A stretch of 64,000 nucleotides of DNA from Polynucleobacter sp. 15G-AUS-farblos (GCF_018882445.1 NZ_JACVOM010000006.1:124001-188000), one strand, 5' to 3'. Positions 19,437 through 31,025 are shown, counted from the stretch's first letter. Notes: generated by a model not told the origin, from the sequence alone. A program made the numbers and translations.

Positions 19437-20731
19437 TTTTTCTCAGTCGAAGGAGTATTTTTAGGGGCCGCGTCCGCTTTCTTAGCTTCACGGACTTTGC
19501 CACCTGGTCGAAGATTCTGCTTGCCCTCGACAATGACCTTGTCGCCATTCTCAATGCCGGTGATAACGGATGTACCTTTGTACTCATAGACCAATTTAAT
19601 GGGTTTTAAAACAGCTTTACCATCTTGATCCACTATATAAACAATTCTTCCGCGGGCGCTCATCACAATTGCTTCTGATGGCACTGAAAGCGCATCTTTC
19701 AAAGTATTGGCAACTAATGAAATACGAGCAAACTGACCAGGAAGCAGAGTCATAGAATCATTCGGAATCTGCGCCTTGACTCTGACTGCTGCAATGGAAG
19801 GATCCACCTGGTTATCAATCACTAGCACCTTACCTTCATATGTTTTTTTACCAGAGTCACCCACGGTAACCTTAACAGTAAGGGGTTCTCCATCCAGCTG
19901 GTTCTCCAGCAAAATGGGGATATCTTTTTCTGGGATCACAAATTGAACATTGATTGGGTTGAGCTGGGTGATTGTTACCATCGATCCAACACTAGATGTT
20001 GCTGTTGAACTAGTTGCGGTAGTGACCACATTGCTTGCTTGTACTAAAGAGCCAGGAAATACATTCACAATTCCAGCGCGGCCAGTGATAGGAGATCGTA
20101 TTGAGTCGTAGGAAAGCTGTACCTCAGCGGAACGCGCTGCTGCTTGGGCCGATTTAGCGTTAGCCATAGCAGTTTCTAGGCCAGCCCTGGAAATAAAGTT
20201 TTTGCTTACCAGTTCTTGTGCGCGAAGATATTGTTTTTGGGCATCTTCCGCTAAGGCTTTTAGCCTTTCATAGTTGGCAGTGTCATTACGGTTATCAAGT
20301 GTGAATAATAGGTCGCCCGCTTTGACTTCTTGACCATCTTTGACGTGAATCTTTGCGACTGTATTTGTAACCATCGGTCTGATATCGACAATAGCATTTG
20401 AAACCATCGTACCAGTTGCCTCAATTACCAGCGGAATATCTTTCTTCTCAACCGTAATAGTAGTTACGGTCGTTGGTCCGCCACCTTTTCCAGCTTTTGC
20501 AGCTGGCGGATAAAAATAGTCATAGGTTAATGAACCGGCGTACAAAATAATCAGCACAATAAAAATTCGCCATTTGAATCCGTAAATAAATGACTTTACC
20601 GAGGCGAAAGAGATAGTCGGTATGCGGTGTGAAACTTTTCCCCATAGACCGCAAATCAGTGACTTTAAATACCTAAAAAGCTGCGCCACTTTTGCAGGTA
20701 TTTTATTTAAGGTTGACTCTATTTTTGACAC
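19433..20731 (-). CDS. RND efflux periplasmic adaptor (membrane fusion protein)
   Basis: A 432-aa adaptor that links the permease to an outer-membrane channel. It starts at GTG. An unusually long basic N-terminus of about 50 residues precedes the only TM helix (IFIVLIILYAGSLTYDYF, about 56-73), so it is anchored by a helix rather than by a lipid. Then come the barrel/lipoyl halves (HVKDGQEVKAGDLLFTLD), a helical hairpin, and the beta-barrel domain. A perfect 6-bp inverted repeat lies upstream at 20778-20793. Confidence 0.92.
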   Translation of the reverse strand: MSKIESTLNKIPAKVAQLFRYLKSLICGLWGKVSHRIPTISFASVKSFIYGFKWRIFIVLIILYAGSLTYDYFYPPAAKAGKGGGPTTVTTITVEKKDIPLVIEATGTMVSNAIVDIRPMVTNTVAKIHVKDGQEVKAGDLLFTLDNRNDTANYERLKALAEDAQKQYLRAQELVSKNFISRAGLETAMANAKSAQAAARSAEVQLSYDSIRSPITGRAGIVNVFPGSLVQASNVVTTATSSTATSSVGSMVTITQLNPINVQFVIPEKDIPILLENQLDGEPLTVKVTVGDSGKKTYEGKVLVIDNQVDPSIAAVRVKAQIPNDSMTLLPGQFARISLVANTLKDALSVPSEAIVMSARGRIVYIVDQDGKAVLKPIKLVYEYKGTSVITGIENGDKVIVEGKQNLRPGGKVREAKKADAAPKNTPSTEKK

Positions 20732-20777
20732 GGTCTCGTTTTTCTTGGTTTTTTAGGATTCTAATGGGGTTTCTGCT

Positions 20778-20793
20778 CACTGGATTGCCAGTG
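20778..20793. promoter_or_regulatory. Inverted repeat upstream of the RND operon
   Basis: CACTGG (20778-20783) and CCAGTG (20788-20793) form a perfect 6+6 palindrome with an ATTG centre, 47 bases upstream of the adaptor start. It could be an operator for a repressor or a hairpin in the leader. No regulator gene is next to the pump, so the function is open. Confidence 0.35.
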
Positions 20794-20843
20794 CATTCTC
20801 TCATAAGAGGGGTAAAAATGAGTTCTCCTAGGCTTAATTGCCT

Positions 20844-21308
20844 CTAGGGTAAAAACTCTTCTACACCCTTGTTGGCAAGCAGATCGGCCAGCTCATTTCC
20901 AGGGTGCCCGTTATGACCACGGACCCAATGCCAAGAGATGTCATGATCAGGCAATAGGGCATCTAATTCTTGCCATAAGTCAGCGTTTTTGACCGGATCC
21001 TTGCTAGCCGTCTTCCAACCTCGTTTTTTCCAGCCTTCCAGCCATTCAGTCACCCCTTTTTGAACATACTGGGAGTCGGTCCATAACTCAACGGAGCTTC
21101 GCTGTTTAAGTGCTCGAAGGGCGAAGATAACGGCACTGATTTCCATCCGATTATTGGTGGTATGTTTTTCTCCGCCATGCAGATGTTTCTCATGTTCCCC
21201 TGATCGTAAGACCGCTCCCCAGCCTCCAGGACCAGGATTTCCTTTACATGCACCATCTGTGAAGATCACGATGTGGGGGTGGGAGTGCTCGTGGCTAGTT
21301 TGTGACAT
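20844..21308 (-). CDS. rnhA: Ribonuclease HI
   Basis: A 154-aa ribonuclease that cleaves RNA in RNA-DNA hybrids. The catalytic residues are visible: Asp18 in [14 protein letters not shown], Glu in NRMEISAV, and Asp in [11 protein letters not shown], plus the late Asp in [10 protein letters not shown]. It lies 4 bases downstream of the methyltransferase gene on the same strand, so the two are co-transcribed, as often seen in Burkholderiales. Confidence 0.95.
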   Translation of the reverse strand: MSQTSHEHSHPHIVIFTDGACKGNPGPGGWGAVLRSGEHEKHLHGGEKHTTNNRMEISAVIFALRALKQRSSVELWTDSQYVQKGVTEWLEGWKKRGWKTASKDPVKNADLWQELDALLPDHDISWHWVRGHNGHPGNELADLLANKGVEEFLP

Positions 21309-21312
21309 AGCT

Positions 21313-22116
21313 TTACTGTAATGGGTCTTTATTGAGCTTGCCGCGCTCCGCCGCAGGGCTCAGGGGGGCAATCTTAGGAATTAGGCTAGTTTGGATCTGA
21401 CCCACAAGGCGAATACCCTGGTGACGCTTGATGGCGGAAACTACAAAAATAGCCCCGAATATAGGCCACCAGCGGTTACCCATAGGCTCTAGGAAATCCA
21501 TTCGGGAGATACCTTGGCCTTGCAGGGGGAGTTTGTAGCAGCCAAAATGACCACGATCGAGTGAAAAGTTCAGTAATTGGAGCCAGTCTTTAATCCGAAT
21601 TAGGCTAATGAACTGCCCATCTCTCGGCAAATAGGGGCTGCCTATCAGTCTACTAATATATTGACGAGCCCCCCAAAGGCTTGCCGGATTAAAGCCAGAT
21701 ATAACCAAGCGCCCCTCGGGGCGGAGCACTCTGTCAACTTCCCGAAGGATTTGATGAGGATCTGCAGCAAATTCTAGAACGTGAGGGAGAACAATGAGAT
21801 CAATACTTTCACTAGCAAATGGGAGCTCTGAACTTTCACCTTCGATGTAATGCCAACTCGAGTTTGAGTTCAGCATGCTGTTGTCATTTGAATGAACCAA
21901 TATGGCTTGAAGAGGCATGCGGTTTTCACGCAGGGAATTGATTTGGGGTAAACCAATTTGCACGGCATGAAAGCCAAAGACGTTATCCACAATCTGATCA
22001 AAGCAGGATTGCTCCCATTTGAGGACATATTGACCAGGGGGAGACTGCAGCCATCTCTCCCAAGAGCTCCAAGGAGGCGCGGGCGACTGAATTGGGGTAG
22101 GAGGGGTTGGTATCAT
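21313..22116 (-). CDS. Class I SAM-dependent methyltransferase
   Basis: A 267-aa Methyltransf_11-type protein. The family core [20 protein letters not shown] (about residues 95-114) and [21 protein letters not shown] follow the usual motif order, but the first glycine-rich SAM loop is poorly conserved. It is divergent from gloB with only 6 bases between start codons and is co-oriented with rnhA. This neighbourhood (methyltransferase-rnhA opposite gloB) is common in betaproteobacteria. Substrate unknown. Confidence 0.85.
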   Translation of the reverse strand: MIPTPPTPIQSPAPPWSSWERWLQSPPGQYVLKWEQSCFDQIVDNVFGFHAVQIGLPQINSLRENRMPLQAILVHSNDNSMLNSNSSWHYIEGESSELPFASESIDLIVLPHVLEFAADPHQILREVDRVLRPEGRLVISGFNPASLWGARQYISRLIGSPYLPRDGQFISLIRIKDWLQLLNFSLDRGHFGCYKLPLQGQGISRMDFLEPMGNRWWPIFGAIFVVSAIKRHQGIRLVGQIQTSLIPKIAPLSPAAERGKLNKDPLQ

Positions 22117-22122
22117 GGGCTT

Positions 22123-22932
22123 ATGGATAAGAATACTTTATTGCAAGTTTGGCCCATACCGGCATTTGATGACAATTACATCTGGTGTATCCATGATGGG
22201 GTATCAGCACTCCTGGTGGATCCAGGTGAGGCAAGCCCTGCTTTGCAATACCTAGAGAAGCAAAAATTAGCGCTTACCGGCATTCTGATTACACACCATC
22301 ATGCAGACCATACTGGTGGAATTTTAGAGTTATTGAACACTTTCGGACCTGCAATACCAGTGTACGGCCCACTCAACAATGAGATTCCTGGACGGACTCA
22401 AGCTCTCGTAGAGGGTGACAAGGTAGAAATTGCGAGCCCAAGGATTAGCTTAAAAGTACTTGAAGTGCCTGGACATACTTTGGGGCACATTGCTTACTTC
22501 GCTAATATGCAGGCCAACGTAGTTGAGCCCATGTTGTTTTGCGGGGATACTTTATTCGCTTCAGGTTGTGGAAGACTATTTGAGGGTACGCCGACACAGA
22601 TGAGTCAGTCCCTTGCAAAATTTGCGGCATTACCTAAAAACACTTTGGTTTACTGCACACATGAATACACCTTATCAAATATTCGCTTTGCGCTTGCGGT
22701 AGAGCCTAACAACAGTAATTTAATTGCGTGGGCTGAAAAAGCCCAAGCATTGCGTGATCAAGATAAGCCTACCTTGCCGACTACCATTGGCCAAGAGCTA
22801 CAGGTCAATCCATTTATGCGTTGTGATCAGCCTGAAGTCATTGCAGCAGCAAAAACGATTTCAGGACAACAAGATTTGCCAAGTCCAGCTCATGTGTTGG
22901 CTGCAATCAGAGCCTGGAAAGATCGCTTCTAA
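22123..22932 (+). CDS. gloB: Hydroxyacylglutathione hydrolase (glyoxalase II)
   Basis: A 269-aa metallo-beta-lactamase-fold enzyme that hydrolyses S-lactoylglutathione in methylglyoxal detoxification. The metal motif THHHADH is at about 57-63, and FCGDTLFASGCGRLFEGTP with the C-terminal HEYTLSNIRFA are diagnostic. The frame is open far upstream, but the ATG at 22123 (MDKNTLLQVWPIPAFDDNYI) matches the family N-terminus and avoids overlap with the divergent methyltransferase. Confidence 0.95.
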   Translation: MDKNTLLQVWPIPAFDDNYIWCIHDGVSALLVDPGEASPALQYLEKQKLALTGILITHHHADHTGGILELLNTFGPAIPVYGPLNNEIPGRTQALVEGDKVEIASPRISLKVLEVPGHTLGHIAYFANMQANVVEPMLFCGDTLFASGCGRLFEGTPTQMSQSLAKFAALPKNTLVYCTHEYTLSNIRFALAVEPNNSNLIAWAEKAQALRDQDKPTLPTTIGQELQVNPFMRCDQPEVIAAAKTISGQQDLPSPAHVLAAIRAWKDRF

Positions 22933-24371
22933 TGCGTTTGATTTATGTGACGTTTGTATTTCTTGCACTACTGAGCGGATGTGCAAGCAAAGGAGATTGG
23001 TCATCTGATACGCCAACCAAGGAAAATCCAAATGCTTCAAAGGCGACGCGAGTCAACTTACAGAGTCAGTCCGTAAGTAAGGTTTATGCGCCGTCGGATA
23101 ATTTGTGGCTCCGCATTCGGGATGGCTTTCAGATGGAGCCAATGAATAGTCCTCTAGAAATTGAACAAGTTCGTTGGTTAAGCGCTCGTCCGGATTATGT
23201 TCATCGCTCAATGGCACGTTCGTCACGATACCTCTTTTACATTGTTCAAGAAGTCAACGCTCGCAATATGCCAACCGAGATTGCGCTTCTACCATTTGTT
23301 GAGAGTGCTTTTGTAACCAACGCAAAATCCAGTGCTAAAGCAGTTGGCTTGTGGCAATTTATGCCCGCCACAGGAAAGGATTTTCGCTTAACTCAAAATG
23401 TTTTCAGAGACGAGCGAAGAGATGTAGTGCAATCGACCGATGCCGCACTAGATTATTTACAGCGCTTACAAAATCAATTCGGTAGTTGGGAGCTAGCTTT
23501 AGCAGCCTATAACTGGGGTGCAGGTAATGTCGCAAAGGCGCAAAAACGCAATATTGCTGCTGGACTTCCAACGGACTATGAGAGTCTGACGATGCCTAAG
23601 GAAACTCGGCAATATGTTCCTAAGTTGATGGCTTACCGTCAAATTGTTTTGGATCCCAGTGCATATGGCATTGTTTTGCCTCAGCTAGAAAACCATCCTT
23701 ACTTTGTAGCATTAGATGTTGGTAATGATATTGATGTGGCCTTGGTAATTAAACTTGCCGAAATTCCTTCAGAAGAATTTCATAATCTGAATCCATCATT
23801 TAATAAGCCGGTGATTTTAAGTAATGCTAACCAGCAAATATTACTTCCCTACGCACATGCTGAAATATTCCAGGACAACTTAAAAAACTACACTAAGCCA
23901 CTGTCATCATGGACGGCAGTCAAAGTTAGTAAAACAGAAAGTCTTGATCAGGCAGCCAAGACCTTAGGGGTTGATTCGGATACGCTTAGAGACATTAATG
24001 GTATTCCACGGGGGATGCGCATTAAAGCGGGCTCAACGGTTCTGATACCTAAAACGAGCAATAGGTCAGGTGATGTACCAACAACCTTGGCTGACAATGC
24101 CAGTTTGAGTTTGGAAAAGCCGCCTCCACCGCCGCCGCCCAATAAGTGCGCCAAGCCAGCTAAGGTCGCTGCTGGATCAAAATCGACCCAAGCAAGCAAA
24201 TGCGCTCCCCAAAAACAGGTGAAGACTGTTGATAAGGGCTCTTCTAAGGGTAATTCTCCTCAAAAAAATGCTGCATCTCAGCATAAATCCGCATCGACAG
24301 GGCTTGCAAAATCTGCGAAAAATGGTAGTTCAGCTAACCCTAGCAATAAAGGGGTAAGCGTAAAACAGTAA
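22932..24371 (+). CDS. mltD: Membrane-bound lytic murein transglycosylase D
   Basis: A 479-aa lipoprotein that cleaves peptidoglycan glycan strands. The N-terminal signal ends in a lipobox (LLSGC, about residue 17). The SLT domain shows the catalytic Glu in ESAF near 125, followed by AVGLWQFMPATGKDF. One LysM-like domain (about 322-375) ends in VLIPK. The C-terminal ~100 residues are low complexity: a run of seven prolines, then Lys/Ser/Asn-rich sequence. The ATG overlaps the gloB stop by one base. Confidence 0.92.
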   Translation: MRLIYVTFVFLALLSGCASKGDWSSDTPTKENPNASKATRVNLQSQSVSKVYAPSDNLWLRIRDGFQMEPMNSPLEIEQVRWLSARPDYVHRSMARSSRYLFYIVQEVNARNMPTEIALLPFVESAFVTNAKSSAKAVGLWQFMPATGKDFRLTQNVFRDERRDVVQSTDAALDYLQRLQNQFGSWELALAAYNWGAGNVAKAQKRNIAAGLPTDYESLTMPKETRQYVPKLMAYRQIVLDPSAYGIVLPQLENHPYFVALDVGNDIDVALVIKLAEIPSEEFHNLNPSFNKPVILSNANQQILLPYAHAEIFQDNLKNYTKPLSSWTAVKVSKTESLDQAAKTLGVDSDTLRDINGIPRGMRIKAGSTVLIPKTSNRSGDVPTTLADNASLSLEKPPPPPPPNKCAKPAKVAAGSKSTQASKCAPQKQVKTVDKGSSKGNSPQKNAASQHKSASTGLAKSAKNGSSANPSNKGVSVKQ

Positions 24372-24398
24372 TTTCAGTCACTTTTATTTAGGTAGAAC

Positions 24399-26282
24399 AT
24401 GTCCTATAAAGCACATCACGAACGCTCAATTCAAGATCCAGATGGTTTCTGGGGTGAGCAATCCAAGTTAATACACTGGGAAAAGCCTTTCAACAAAGTA
24501 CTGAATTACGACAATCCTCCGTTTGCAAAATGGTTCGAGGGTGGCCTCACTAATCTTTGCTACAACGCTGTTGATCGACACGCTGCAGAGCGACCAAATC
24601 AGATTGCTTTAGTTGCTGTTTCTACAGAAACGAACCAAGAAAAAGCTTATACCTATAAAGAGCTCTACGAAGAAGTCAATCGTATGGCCGCCATTTATAA
24701 AGCCAACGGCATTCAAAAAGGCGATCGGGTTCTCATTTACATGCCAATGATTGCTGAAGCCAGTTTTGCAATGTTGGCCTGCGCACGAATTGGTGCTATT
24801 CACTCGGTCGTCTTTGGTGGATTTGCCTCTCATAGTTTGGCTTCGCGTATTGATGATGCAAAACCTAAAATGATTGTTTGTGCTGAGGCAGGTGCTCGGG
24901 GCGGTAAGGCAGTTCCATATAAGCCTTTACTGGATGAGGCTATTACTCTAGCAAGCTACAAACCTGAAAAAGTATTAATTGTTAATCGTGGTTTAACTGA
25001 GTACACCACCGTTGCAGGTCGCGATTTGGACTATGCAGTAGAGCGCCAAAAACATTTGAACGATATTGTTCCGATTGAGTGGGTTGATGCAACTCATCCT
25101 TCTTATATTTTGTATACCTCAGGTACTACAGGCAAGCCGAAGGGCGTGCAAAGGGATACTGGTGGTTATGCAGTAGCTTTAGCCTCATCCATGAAACATA
25201 TTTTTACCGGTCAAGCTGGTGAGACCATGTTCTGTACTTCTGATATTGGTTGGGTAGTGGGTCATAGCTATATTATTTACGCGCCGTTACTTAGTGGTAT
25301 GGCGACCATCATGTATGAAGGTACGCCGCTAAGGCCAGACGCTGGAATTTGGTGGGAGCTAGTAGAAAAATACAAAGTGTCTGTGATGTTTTCCGCGCCT
25401 ACTGCAGTGCGTGTCTTAAAGAAACAAGACCCAGCTTTCTTAACTAAGCATGACCTTTCTTCATTACGAGCGTTATTCCTCGCCGGCGAGCCACTAGACG
25501 AACCTACTGCCTCTTGGATTCATGATGCGATTAAAAAGCCCATTGTGGATAACTACTGGCAAACAGAAACTGGCTGGCCAATGCTTGCAATTCAGAGGGG
25601 CGTTGAAGTCATGCCGCATAAATTTGGCTCACCAGGCGTTCCCTCTTTTGGTTACAACATGAAGTTGCTTGATGACGCTAGCTCAGCAGAGTTGGGCCCA
25701 GATCAAAAAGGAGTTATAGCGATCGAAGGACCATTGCCTCCAGGCTGCATGCAAACAGTTTGGGGTGATGACAAGCGCTTCGTTAGTACTTATTGGGAAA
25801 CGATTCCGGGTAAATTGATTTATTCAACGTTTGACTGGGGTATCAAAGACAAAGATGGCTACTTCTTCATCTTGGGCCGTACTGATGACGTAATCAACGT
25901 TGCTGGCCATCGTCTGGGTACAAGAGAAATTGAGGAGAGCATTTCTAGTCATCCCAACATCTCTGAAGTTGCCGTGGTTGGTATTGAGGATAAGCTTAAA
26001 GGACAGGCTGCAATTGCATTTGTGATTCCTAAAGATTCTGCCAATGCTGAAAATCTTGAGAAAGAGTGCATGAAAACTGTGGATAGTCAGTTAGGGGCCA
26101 TTGCGCGTCCTGGGCGGGTCTATGTTGTGACGGCATTGCCTAAAACGCGTTCCGGCAAGATTGTGCGTCGTGCTTTACAGGCCGTAGCTGAAGGTCGTGA
26201 TCCTGGTGATATCAGCACCATGGAAGACCAGACCGTTCTAGCCCAAATAAAGACCATCATTGAGCGGGGTGCTCAGGCCTAG
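24399..26282 (+). CDS. prpE: Propionyl-CoA synthetase (propionate-CoA ligase)
   Basis: A 627-aa AMP-forming acyl-CoA synthetase that activates propionate (and probably acetate). The P-loop-like motif YTSGTTGKPKG is near residue 241-251, the adenylate motif WQTETGWP near 388, and the acyl-adenylate hinge and the catalytic Lys in PKTRSGKIVRR near 590-601. The N-terminus SYKAHHERSIQDPDGFW is PrpE-like rather than Acs-like. No prp catabolic genes are adjacent. A bulged hairpin follows at 26318-26339. Confidence 0.9.
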   Translation: MSYKAHHERSIQDPDGFWGEQSKLIHWEKPFNKVLNYDNPPFAKWFEGGLTNLCYNAVDRHAAERPNQIALVAVSTETNQEKAYTYKELYEEVNRMAAIYKANGIQKGDRVLIYMPMIAEASFAMLACARIGAIHSVVFGGFASHSLASRIDDAKPKMIVCAEAGARGGKAVPYKPLLDEAITLASYKPEKVLIVNRGLTEYTTVAGRDLDYAVERQKHLNDIVPIEWVDATHPSYILYTSGTTGKPKGVQRDTGGYAVALASSMKHIFTGQAGETMFCTSDIGWVVGHSYIIYAPLLSGMATIMYEGTPLRPDAGIWWELVEKYKVSVMFSAPTAVRVLKKQDPAFLTKHDLSSLRALFLAGEPLDEPTASWIHDAIKKPIVDNYWQTETGWPMLAIQRGVEVMPHKFGSPGVPSFGYNMKLLDDASSAELGPDQKGVIAIEGPLPPGCMQTVWGDDKRFVSTYWETIPGKLIYSTFDWGIKDKDGYFFILGRTDDVINVAGHRLGTREIEESISSHPNISEVAVVGIEDKLKGQAAIAFVIPKDSANAENLEKECMKTVDSQLGAIARPGRVYVVTALPKTRSGKIVRRALQAVAEGRDPGDISTMEDQTVLAQIKTIIERGAQA

Positions 26283-26317
26283 ATAGTTATTCACCTCTGA
26301 TAAAGGCCGGAGGAGGG

Positions 26318-26339
26318 AATTGCCCTCAGAGGGCCAATT
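26318..26339 (+). other. Bulged hairpin between prpE and carA
   Basis: AATTGCCCT and AGGGC-C-AATT form a stem with a CAG loop and one bulged C. There is no T-run after it, so it is not a classical intrinsic terminator. The 219-base space up to carA holds no other structure I could identify with confidence. Confidence 0.4.
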
Positions 26340-26501
26340 GCTGGGTATTTAAGGGTTTACGAGCAAAACTGGTATCATTGCAAGGTTCGAAACTTATTAA
26401 ATACCCTAGCGCTTAAAGACACTCACCTCCCGCATAAACAAGCCTCGGGTTGGTCTTATTGGGGGTTTTGAGCGTCGGATGGAGCAGGGACTGGAGATGG
26501 T

Positions 26502-27704
26502 TTGTCACCCTTGCTTCCTTCTTTTCCTCCCGCTGTGTTGGCTTTAGCCGACGGCACCTTATTTCCCGGTTTAAGCATTGGCGCCCCTGGCGAAACTGCT
26601 GGAGAAGTTGTTTTCAATACTGCATTAACTGGCTATCAAGAGATCATCACCGATCCTAGTTACTGTCGTCAGATTGTTACCTTAACTTATCCTCATATTG
26701 GTAATGTTGGCGTTAATGCTCAAGATGCGGAGTCTGATCAGGTTCATGCTGCTGGTTTGGTCATTAAAGATTTACCAAAACGCGTCTCTAATTTTCGCTC
26801 CGAAGAGTCCCTTGATACATATCTAGCAAAAGCTGGTGTACTGGGTATTGCAGGGATCGATACTCGCAAGCTAACGCGAATCCTACGTGATAAGGGCGCC
26901 CAATCCGGCGCTATCGTTGCGGGCAAATTAGGTGATGATTACGAAGTATTGGCTAAGAAAGCATTGGAATTAGCTAAGGCCTTCCCTGGTATGGCGGGTT
27001 TAGACCTCGCTAAAGTAGTTACTACAAAAAAACCATATGAGTGGCGTGAGGCTGAGTGGGATTTGCATGGTCCCGATGGTAAGCCAGCTTATAGAACTCT
27101 TGACAGCAGTAAGCCAGTTAAAAAAGTTGTTGCCTATGACTTTGGTGTGAAGCGGAATATATTGCGAATGCTCACAGAGCGTGGCTGTGAGATCACAGTT
27201 GTCCCTGCGCAAACGAGCGCAGCAGAGGTGTTGGCTATGAATCCAGATGGCGTCTTTTTATCAAACGGCCCTGGTGATCCCGAACCCTGCGACTATGCCA
27301 TTGCTGCCGCAAAAGAAATTATTGCTAAGGGAGTGCCAACATTTGGTATTTGCTTGGGCCATCAAATTATGGGTCTAGCTGCGGGCGCTAAAACACTGAA
27401 GATGAAATTTGGTCATCATGGCGGAAATCACCCAGTTAAAGATTTAGATACTGGTCGTGTAGCCATAACTTCTCAAAATCATGGTTTTGCAGTCGATGCA
27501 AATACTTTGCCAGACAATATTCGCGTTACTCATGTGTCATTATTTGATGGCTCGTTACAAGGTCTAGCTTGGAAGGATAAGCCTGCCCTCTGTTTTCAAG
27601 GTCATCCGGAGGCTTCGCCTGGACCGCATGATGTGGCCTATTTATTTGATCGATTTGTGGACTTAATGAATGCCGCGAAAGCCACCAAGAAGGAGGGCAA
27701 ATAA
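26502..27704 (+). CDS. carA: Carbamoyl-phosphate synthase small subunit
   Basis: Glutaminase subunit (400 aa) supplying ammonia to CarB for arginine and pyrimidine synthesis. The class I amidotransferase triad is visible: Cys in [10 protein letters not shown], and the C-terminal His-Pro-Glu in [13 protein letters not shown] place the start at TTG 26502, which has GGAGAT 5 bases upstream; a second TTG at 26511 (LLPSFPP) is a possible alternative. The stop overlaps carB's ATG by one base. Confidence 0.94.
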   Translation: MSPLLPSFPPAVLALADGTLFPGLSIGAPGETAGEVVFNTALTGYQEIITDPSYCRQIVTLTYPHIGNVGVNAQDAESDQVHAAGLVIKDLPKRVSNFRSEESLDTYLAKAGVLGIAGIDTRKLTRILRDKGAQSGAIVAGKLGDDYEVLAKKALELAKAFPGMAGLDLAKVVTTKKPYEWREAEWDLHGPDGKPAYRTLDSSKPVKKVVAYDFGVKRNILRMLTERGCEITVVPAQTSAAEVLAMNPDGVFLSNGPGDPEPCDYAIAAAKEIIAKGVPTFGICLGHQIMGLAAGAKTLKMKFGHHGGNHPVKDLDTGRVAITSQNHGFAVDANTLPDNIRVTHVSLFDGSLQGLAWKDKPALCFQGHPEASPGPHDVAYLFDRFVDLMNAAKATKKEGK

Positions 27705-30700
27705 TGCCTAAGCGTAGCGACATTCAAAGTATTCTCATCATTGGGGCTGGCCCGATTGTGATTGGTCAGGCCTGTGAGTTTGACTACTCTGGCGCTCAAG
27801 CTTGTAAAGCTTTGCGTGACGAAGGTTACAAAGTGATTTTGGTTAATAGCAATCCTGCGACCATCATGACTGATCCAGAGATGGCTGATGTAACTTACAT
27901 TGAGCCAATTACTTGGGAAGTGGTTGAGCGCATTATCGCTACTGAAAAGCCAGATGCCATTCTGCCAACCATGGGCGGACAAACTGCATTGAACTGCGCA
28001 CTGGATTTGCATCGCAACGGCGTATTGGAAAAGTACGGTTGTGAACTCATCGGTGCCTCACCAGAGGCGATTGATAAAGCAGAAGATCGTCAGAAATTTA
28101 AGGAAGCGATGACCAAGATAGGTCTTGGTTCAGCTAAGTCTGGTATCGCGCATTCGATGGATGAGGCGCTTGAAGTACAGCAACGTATTCAACAAGAGGC
28201 TGGTAGCTCTGGTTTCCCAGTGGTTATCCGTCCTTCATTCACTATGGGTGGTTCAGGTGGCGGTATTGCCTATAACCGTGAAGAGTTTGAAGAGATCTGC
28301 AAACGTGGACTTGATTTATCGCCAACTCGTGAACTTCTGATCGAAGAGTCCTTGCTGGGTTGGAAAGAGTTTGAGATGGAAGTTGTGCGTGATCGTAATG
28401 ACAACTGCATCATTGTTTGCTCTATTGAAAACTTAGATCCAATGGGTGTGCATACCGGCGACTCTATTACCGTTGCTCCAGCACAAACATTGACTGATAA
28501 AGAATATCAAATCATGCGTAACGCATCGATTGCCGTTCTCCGTGAGATTGGGGTTGATACTGGTGGATCAAACGTTCAGTTCTCGATTAATCCAGTTGAC
28601 GGCCGTATGATCGTCATCGAGATGAATCCGCGTGTCTCGCGCTCTTCCGCATTAGCATCGAAGGCTACTGGTTTTCCAATCGCCAAAATTGCAGCAAAAC
28701 TTGCGGTTGGCTACACCTTGGATGAGTTGAAGAATGATATTACTGGTGGCGCAACCCCGGCATCTTTTGAGCCATCTATTGATTACGTTGTCACTAAGAT
28801 CCCGCGTTTTGCTTTTGAGAAATTCCCACAGGCAGATTCCCGTTTAACAACGCAAATGAAATCCGTTGGTGAAGTGATGGCTATTGGCCGTACCTTCCAG
28901 GAATCCTTCCAAAAAGCCTTGCGCGGACTTGAAGTTGGCGTTGATGGTCTGGATGAAGTCTCTACTGATTTAGACGACATCATTCAAGAAATTGGAGAGC
29001 CAGGGCCTGATCGCATATGGTATCTTGCGGATGCTTTCCGCATGGGAATGGGCTTAGATGAAATCTATAGTGAGACTAAAGTCGATCCATGGTTCCTGGA
29101 GCAAATTGAAGAACTGGTTGCAATGGAAGCCGAGCTTAAGCAAAGAAAGATTGATAGCTTATCTGCCGCAGAACTTCGTTTTGTAAAACAAAAGGGGTTT
29201 TCCGATCGTCGCTTGGCTAAATTACTCGGTGTTGATGCAGCCTCTGTGCGAGCAGCTCGCCATCGCCTGAAGGTGGTTCCCGTTTACAAGCGTGTAGATA
29301 CCTGCGCAGCTGAATTTTCAACTAATACTGCCTATCTCTACTCCACTTATGAAGCTGAGCATGGCGAATGTGAATCCCAACCCTCCAATAAAGATAAAAT
29401 TATGGTTTTGGGTGGCGGACCTAATCGTATTGGACAGGGTATTGAGTTCGATTACTGCTGTGTACACGCGGCCTTAGCAATGCGCGATGATGGTTATGAA
29501 ACCATCATGGTGAACTGCAACCCAGAAACCGTTTCCACTGACTACGATACTTCCGATCGTCTGTATTTTGAGCCTTTGACACTAGAAGATGTTTTAGAGA
29601 TTGTTGCAAAGGAAAAGCCAAAAGGCGTCATTGTTCAGTATGGAGGCCAAACCCCGCTGAAACTAGCCTTGGATCTTGAGCGCAATGGCGTCCCTATCAT
29701 TGGCACGTCTCCTGACATGATTGATGCTGCTGAAGATCGCGAGCGTTTCCAAAAATTGCTACATGAGCTTGGTCTGCGTCAACCGCCAAATCGTACTGCG
29801 CGTGCTGAAGATGAGGCGCTAAAGCTTGCCGAAGAAATTGGCTACCCACTCGTTGTTCGTCCTTCATATGTGCTCGGCGGACGCGCTATGGAGATTGTTC
29901 ATGATGGTCGCGATCTCGAACGTTACATGCGTGAAGCCGTAAAGGTCTCCCATGACTCACCAGTTCTCTTGGATCGCTTCTTAAACGATGCAATCGAGTG
30001 TGATGTAGATTGCATTAGTGATGGCAAGCGGGTGTTTATTGGCGGTGTTATGGAGCACATCGAACAGGCAGGTGTTCATTCAGGCGACTCTGCATGCTCA
30101 TTGCCACCATATTCACTCTCTGAGGCTACCGTTGAAGAGATCAAGCGTCAAACAGCCGCGATGGCTAAGGGCCTAAATGTCGTTGGCTTAATGAACGTGC
30201 AATTTGCTATCCAGAATGTGGATGGTAAAGATGTGATTTATGTCTTAGAGGTTAATCCGCGCGCTTCACGTACGGTTCCATTTGTCTCTAAAGCTACGGG
30301 CTTACAGTTGGCAAAAATTGCTGCGCGTTGCATGGTAGGGCAATCATTGGATCAACAAGGTATCCAATCAGAAGTGAAACCACCTTATTTTTCAGTCAAG
30401 GAAGCTGTCTTCCCATTTAATAAATTCCCAGGCATTGATCCTATTCTTGGGCCAGAAATGCGCTCAACCGGAGAGGTCATGGGTGTTGGTAAGACTTTTG
30501 GGGAGGCATTATTTAAATCGCAATTGGGTGCAGGTATTAAATTACCCAAGAGTGGTACCGTGGTATTGACGGTGAAAGATAGTGATAAACCTAAGGCAGT
30601 TGAAGTGGCTAAACTATTGCATCAACTTGGGTTCCCAATGGTTGCCACCAAAGGTACTGCTGCTGCGATTGAGGCGGCGGGTTTACCAGTACGAGTGGTT

Positions 30701-30967
30701 AACAAGGTGAAAGATGGTCGCCCTCATATTGTCGATCTGATTAAAAATAGGGAAATTTCGCTGGTATTTACCACTGTTGATGAAACCCGCACCGCAATTG
30801 CCGATTCCAGATCCATCCGTACTAGCGCTCAGGCCAATGGCGTGACCTATTACACAACCATTAGCGCTGCTAGGGCGGTAATGGATGGTCTATTGGCTTC
30901 GCAAAACGGCAACAAGGAATCTTTAGAGGTTTATTCCTTGCAAAATTTACATCGGACGCTCATTTAA
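27704..30967 (+). CDS. carB: Carbamoyl-phosphate synthase large subunit
   Basis: A 1087-aa synthase with two homologous ATP-grasp halves (about 1-400 and 560-940), an oligomerisation segment between them, and a C-terminal MGS-like allosteric domain. [20 protein letters not shown] and, in the second half, [16 protein letters not shown] are the paired nucleotide-domain signatures. It is coupled to carA by a one-base overlap. greA follows at 58 bases, and the carAB-greA-DUF4149 order is standard in this group. Confidence 0.97.
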   Translation: MPKRSDIQSILIIGAGPIVIGQACEFDYSGAQACKALRDEGYKVILVNSNPATIMTDPEMADVTYIEPITWEVVERIIATEKPDAILPTMGGQTALNCALDLHRNGVLEKYGCELIGASPEAIDKAEDRQKFKEAMTKIGLGSAKSGIAHSMDEALEVQQRIQQEAGSSGFPVVIRPSFTMGGSGGGIAYNREEFEEICKRGLDLSPTRELLIEESLLGWKEFEMEVVRDRNDNCIIVCSIENLDPMGVHTGDSITVAPAQTLTDKEYQIMRNASIAVLREIGVDTGGSNVQFSINPVDGRMIVIEMNPRVSRSSALASKATGFPIAKIAAKLAVGYTLDELKNDITGGATPASFEPSIDYVVTKIPRFAFEKFPQADSRLTTQMKSVGEVMAIGRTFQESFQKALRGLEVGVDGLDEVSTDLDDIIQEIGEPGPDRIWYLADAFRMGMGLDEIYSETKVDPWFLEQIEELVAMEAELKQRKIDSLSAAELRFVKQKGFSDRRLAKLLGVDAASVRAARHRLKVVPVYKRVDTCAAEFSTNTAYLYSTYEAEHGECESQPSNKDKIMVLGGGPNRIGQGIEFDYCCVHAALAMRDDGYETIMVNCNPETVSTDYDTSDRLYFEPLTLEDVLEIVAKEKPKGVIVQYGGQTPLKLALDLERNGVPIIGTSPDMIDAAEDRERFQKLLHELGLRQPPNRTARAEDEALKLAEEIGYPLVVRPSYVLGGRAMEIVHDGRDLERYMREAVKVSHDSPVLLDRFLNDAIECDVDCISDGKRVFIGGVMEHIEQAGVHSGDSACSLPPYSLSEATVEEIKRQTAAMAKGLNVVGLMNVQFAIQNVDGKDVIYVLEVNPRASRTVPFVSKATGLQLAKIAARCMVGQSLDQQGIQSEVKPPYFSVKEAVFPFNKFPGIDPILGPEMRSTGEVMGVGKTFGEALFKSQLGAGIKLPKSGTVVLTVKDSDKPKAVEVAKLLHQLGFPMVATKGTAAAIEAAGLPVRVVNKVKDGRPHIVDLIKNREISLVFTTVDETRTAIADSRSIRTSAQANGVTYYTTISAARAVMDGLLASQNGNKESLEVYSLQNLHRTLI

Positions 30968-31025
30968 ACTAAAATTTACTTTTGTAGGCGCAATAGTGCG
31001 CAAGAATTTAAGTTAGGTTAGTAGC

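Noticed and set aside
21958-22122. 55-codon upstream extension of gloB
   Set aside because: Antisense to the methyltransferase start, and GloB homologues begin at MDKNTLLQVWPIP.
26283-26501. Riboswitch or attenuator in the carA leader
   Set aside because: Only one bulged hairpin without a T-run and no recognisable aptamer, leader peptide or arginine box.
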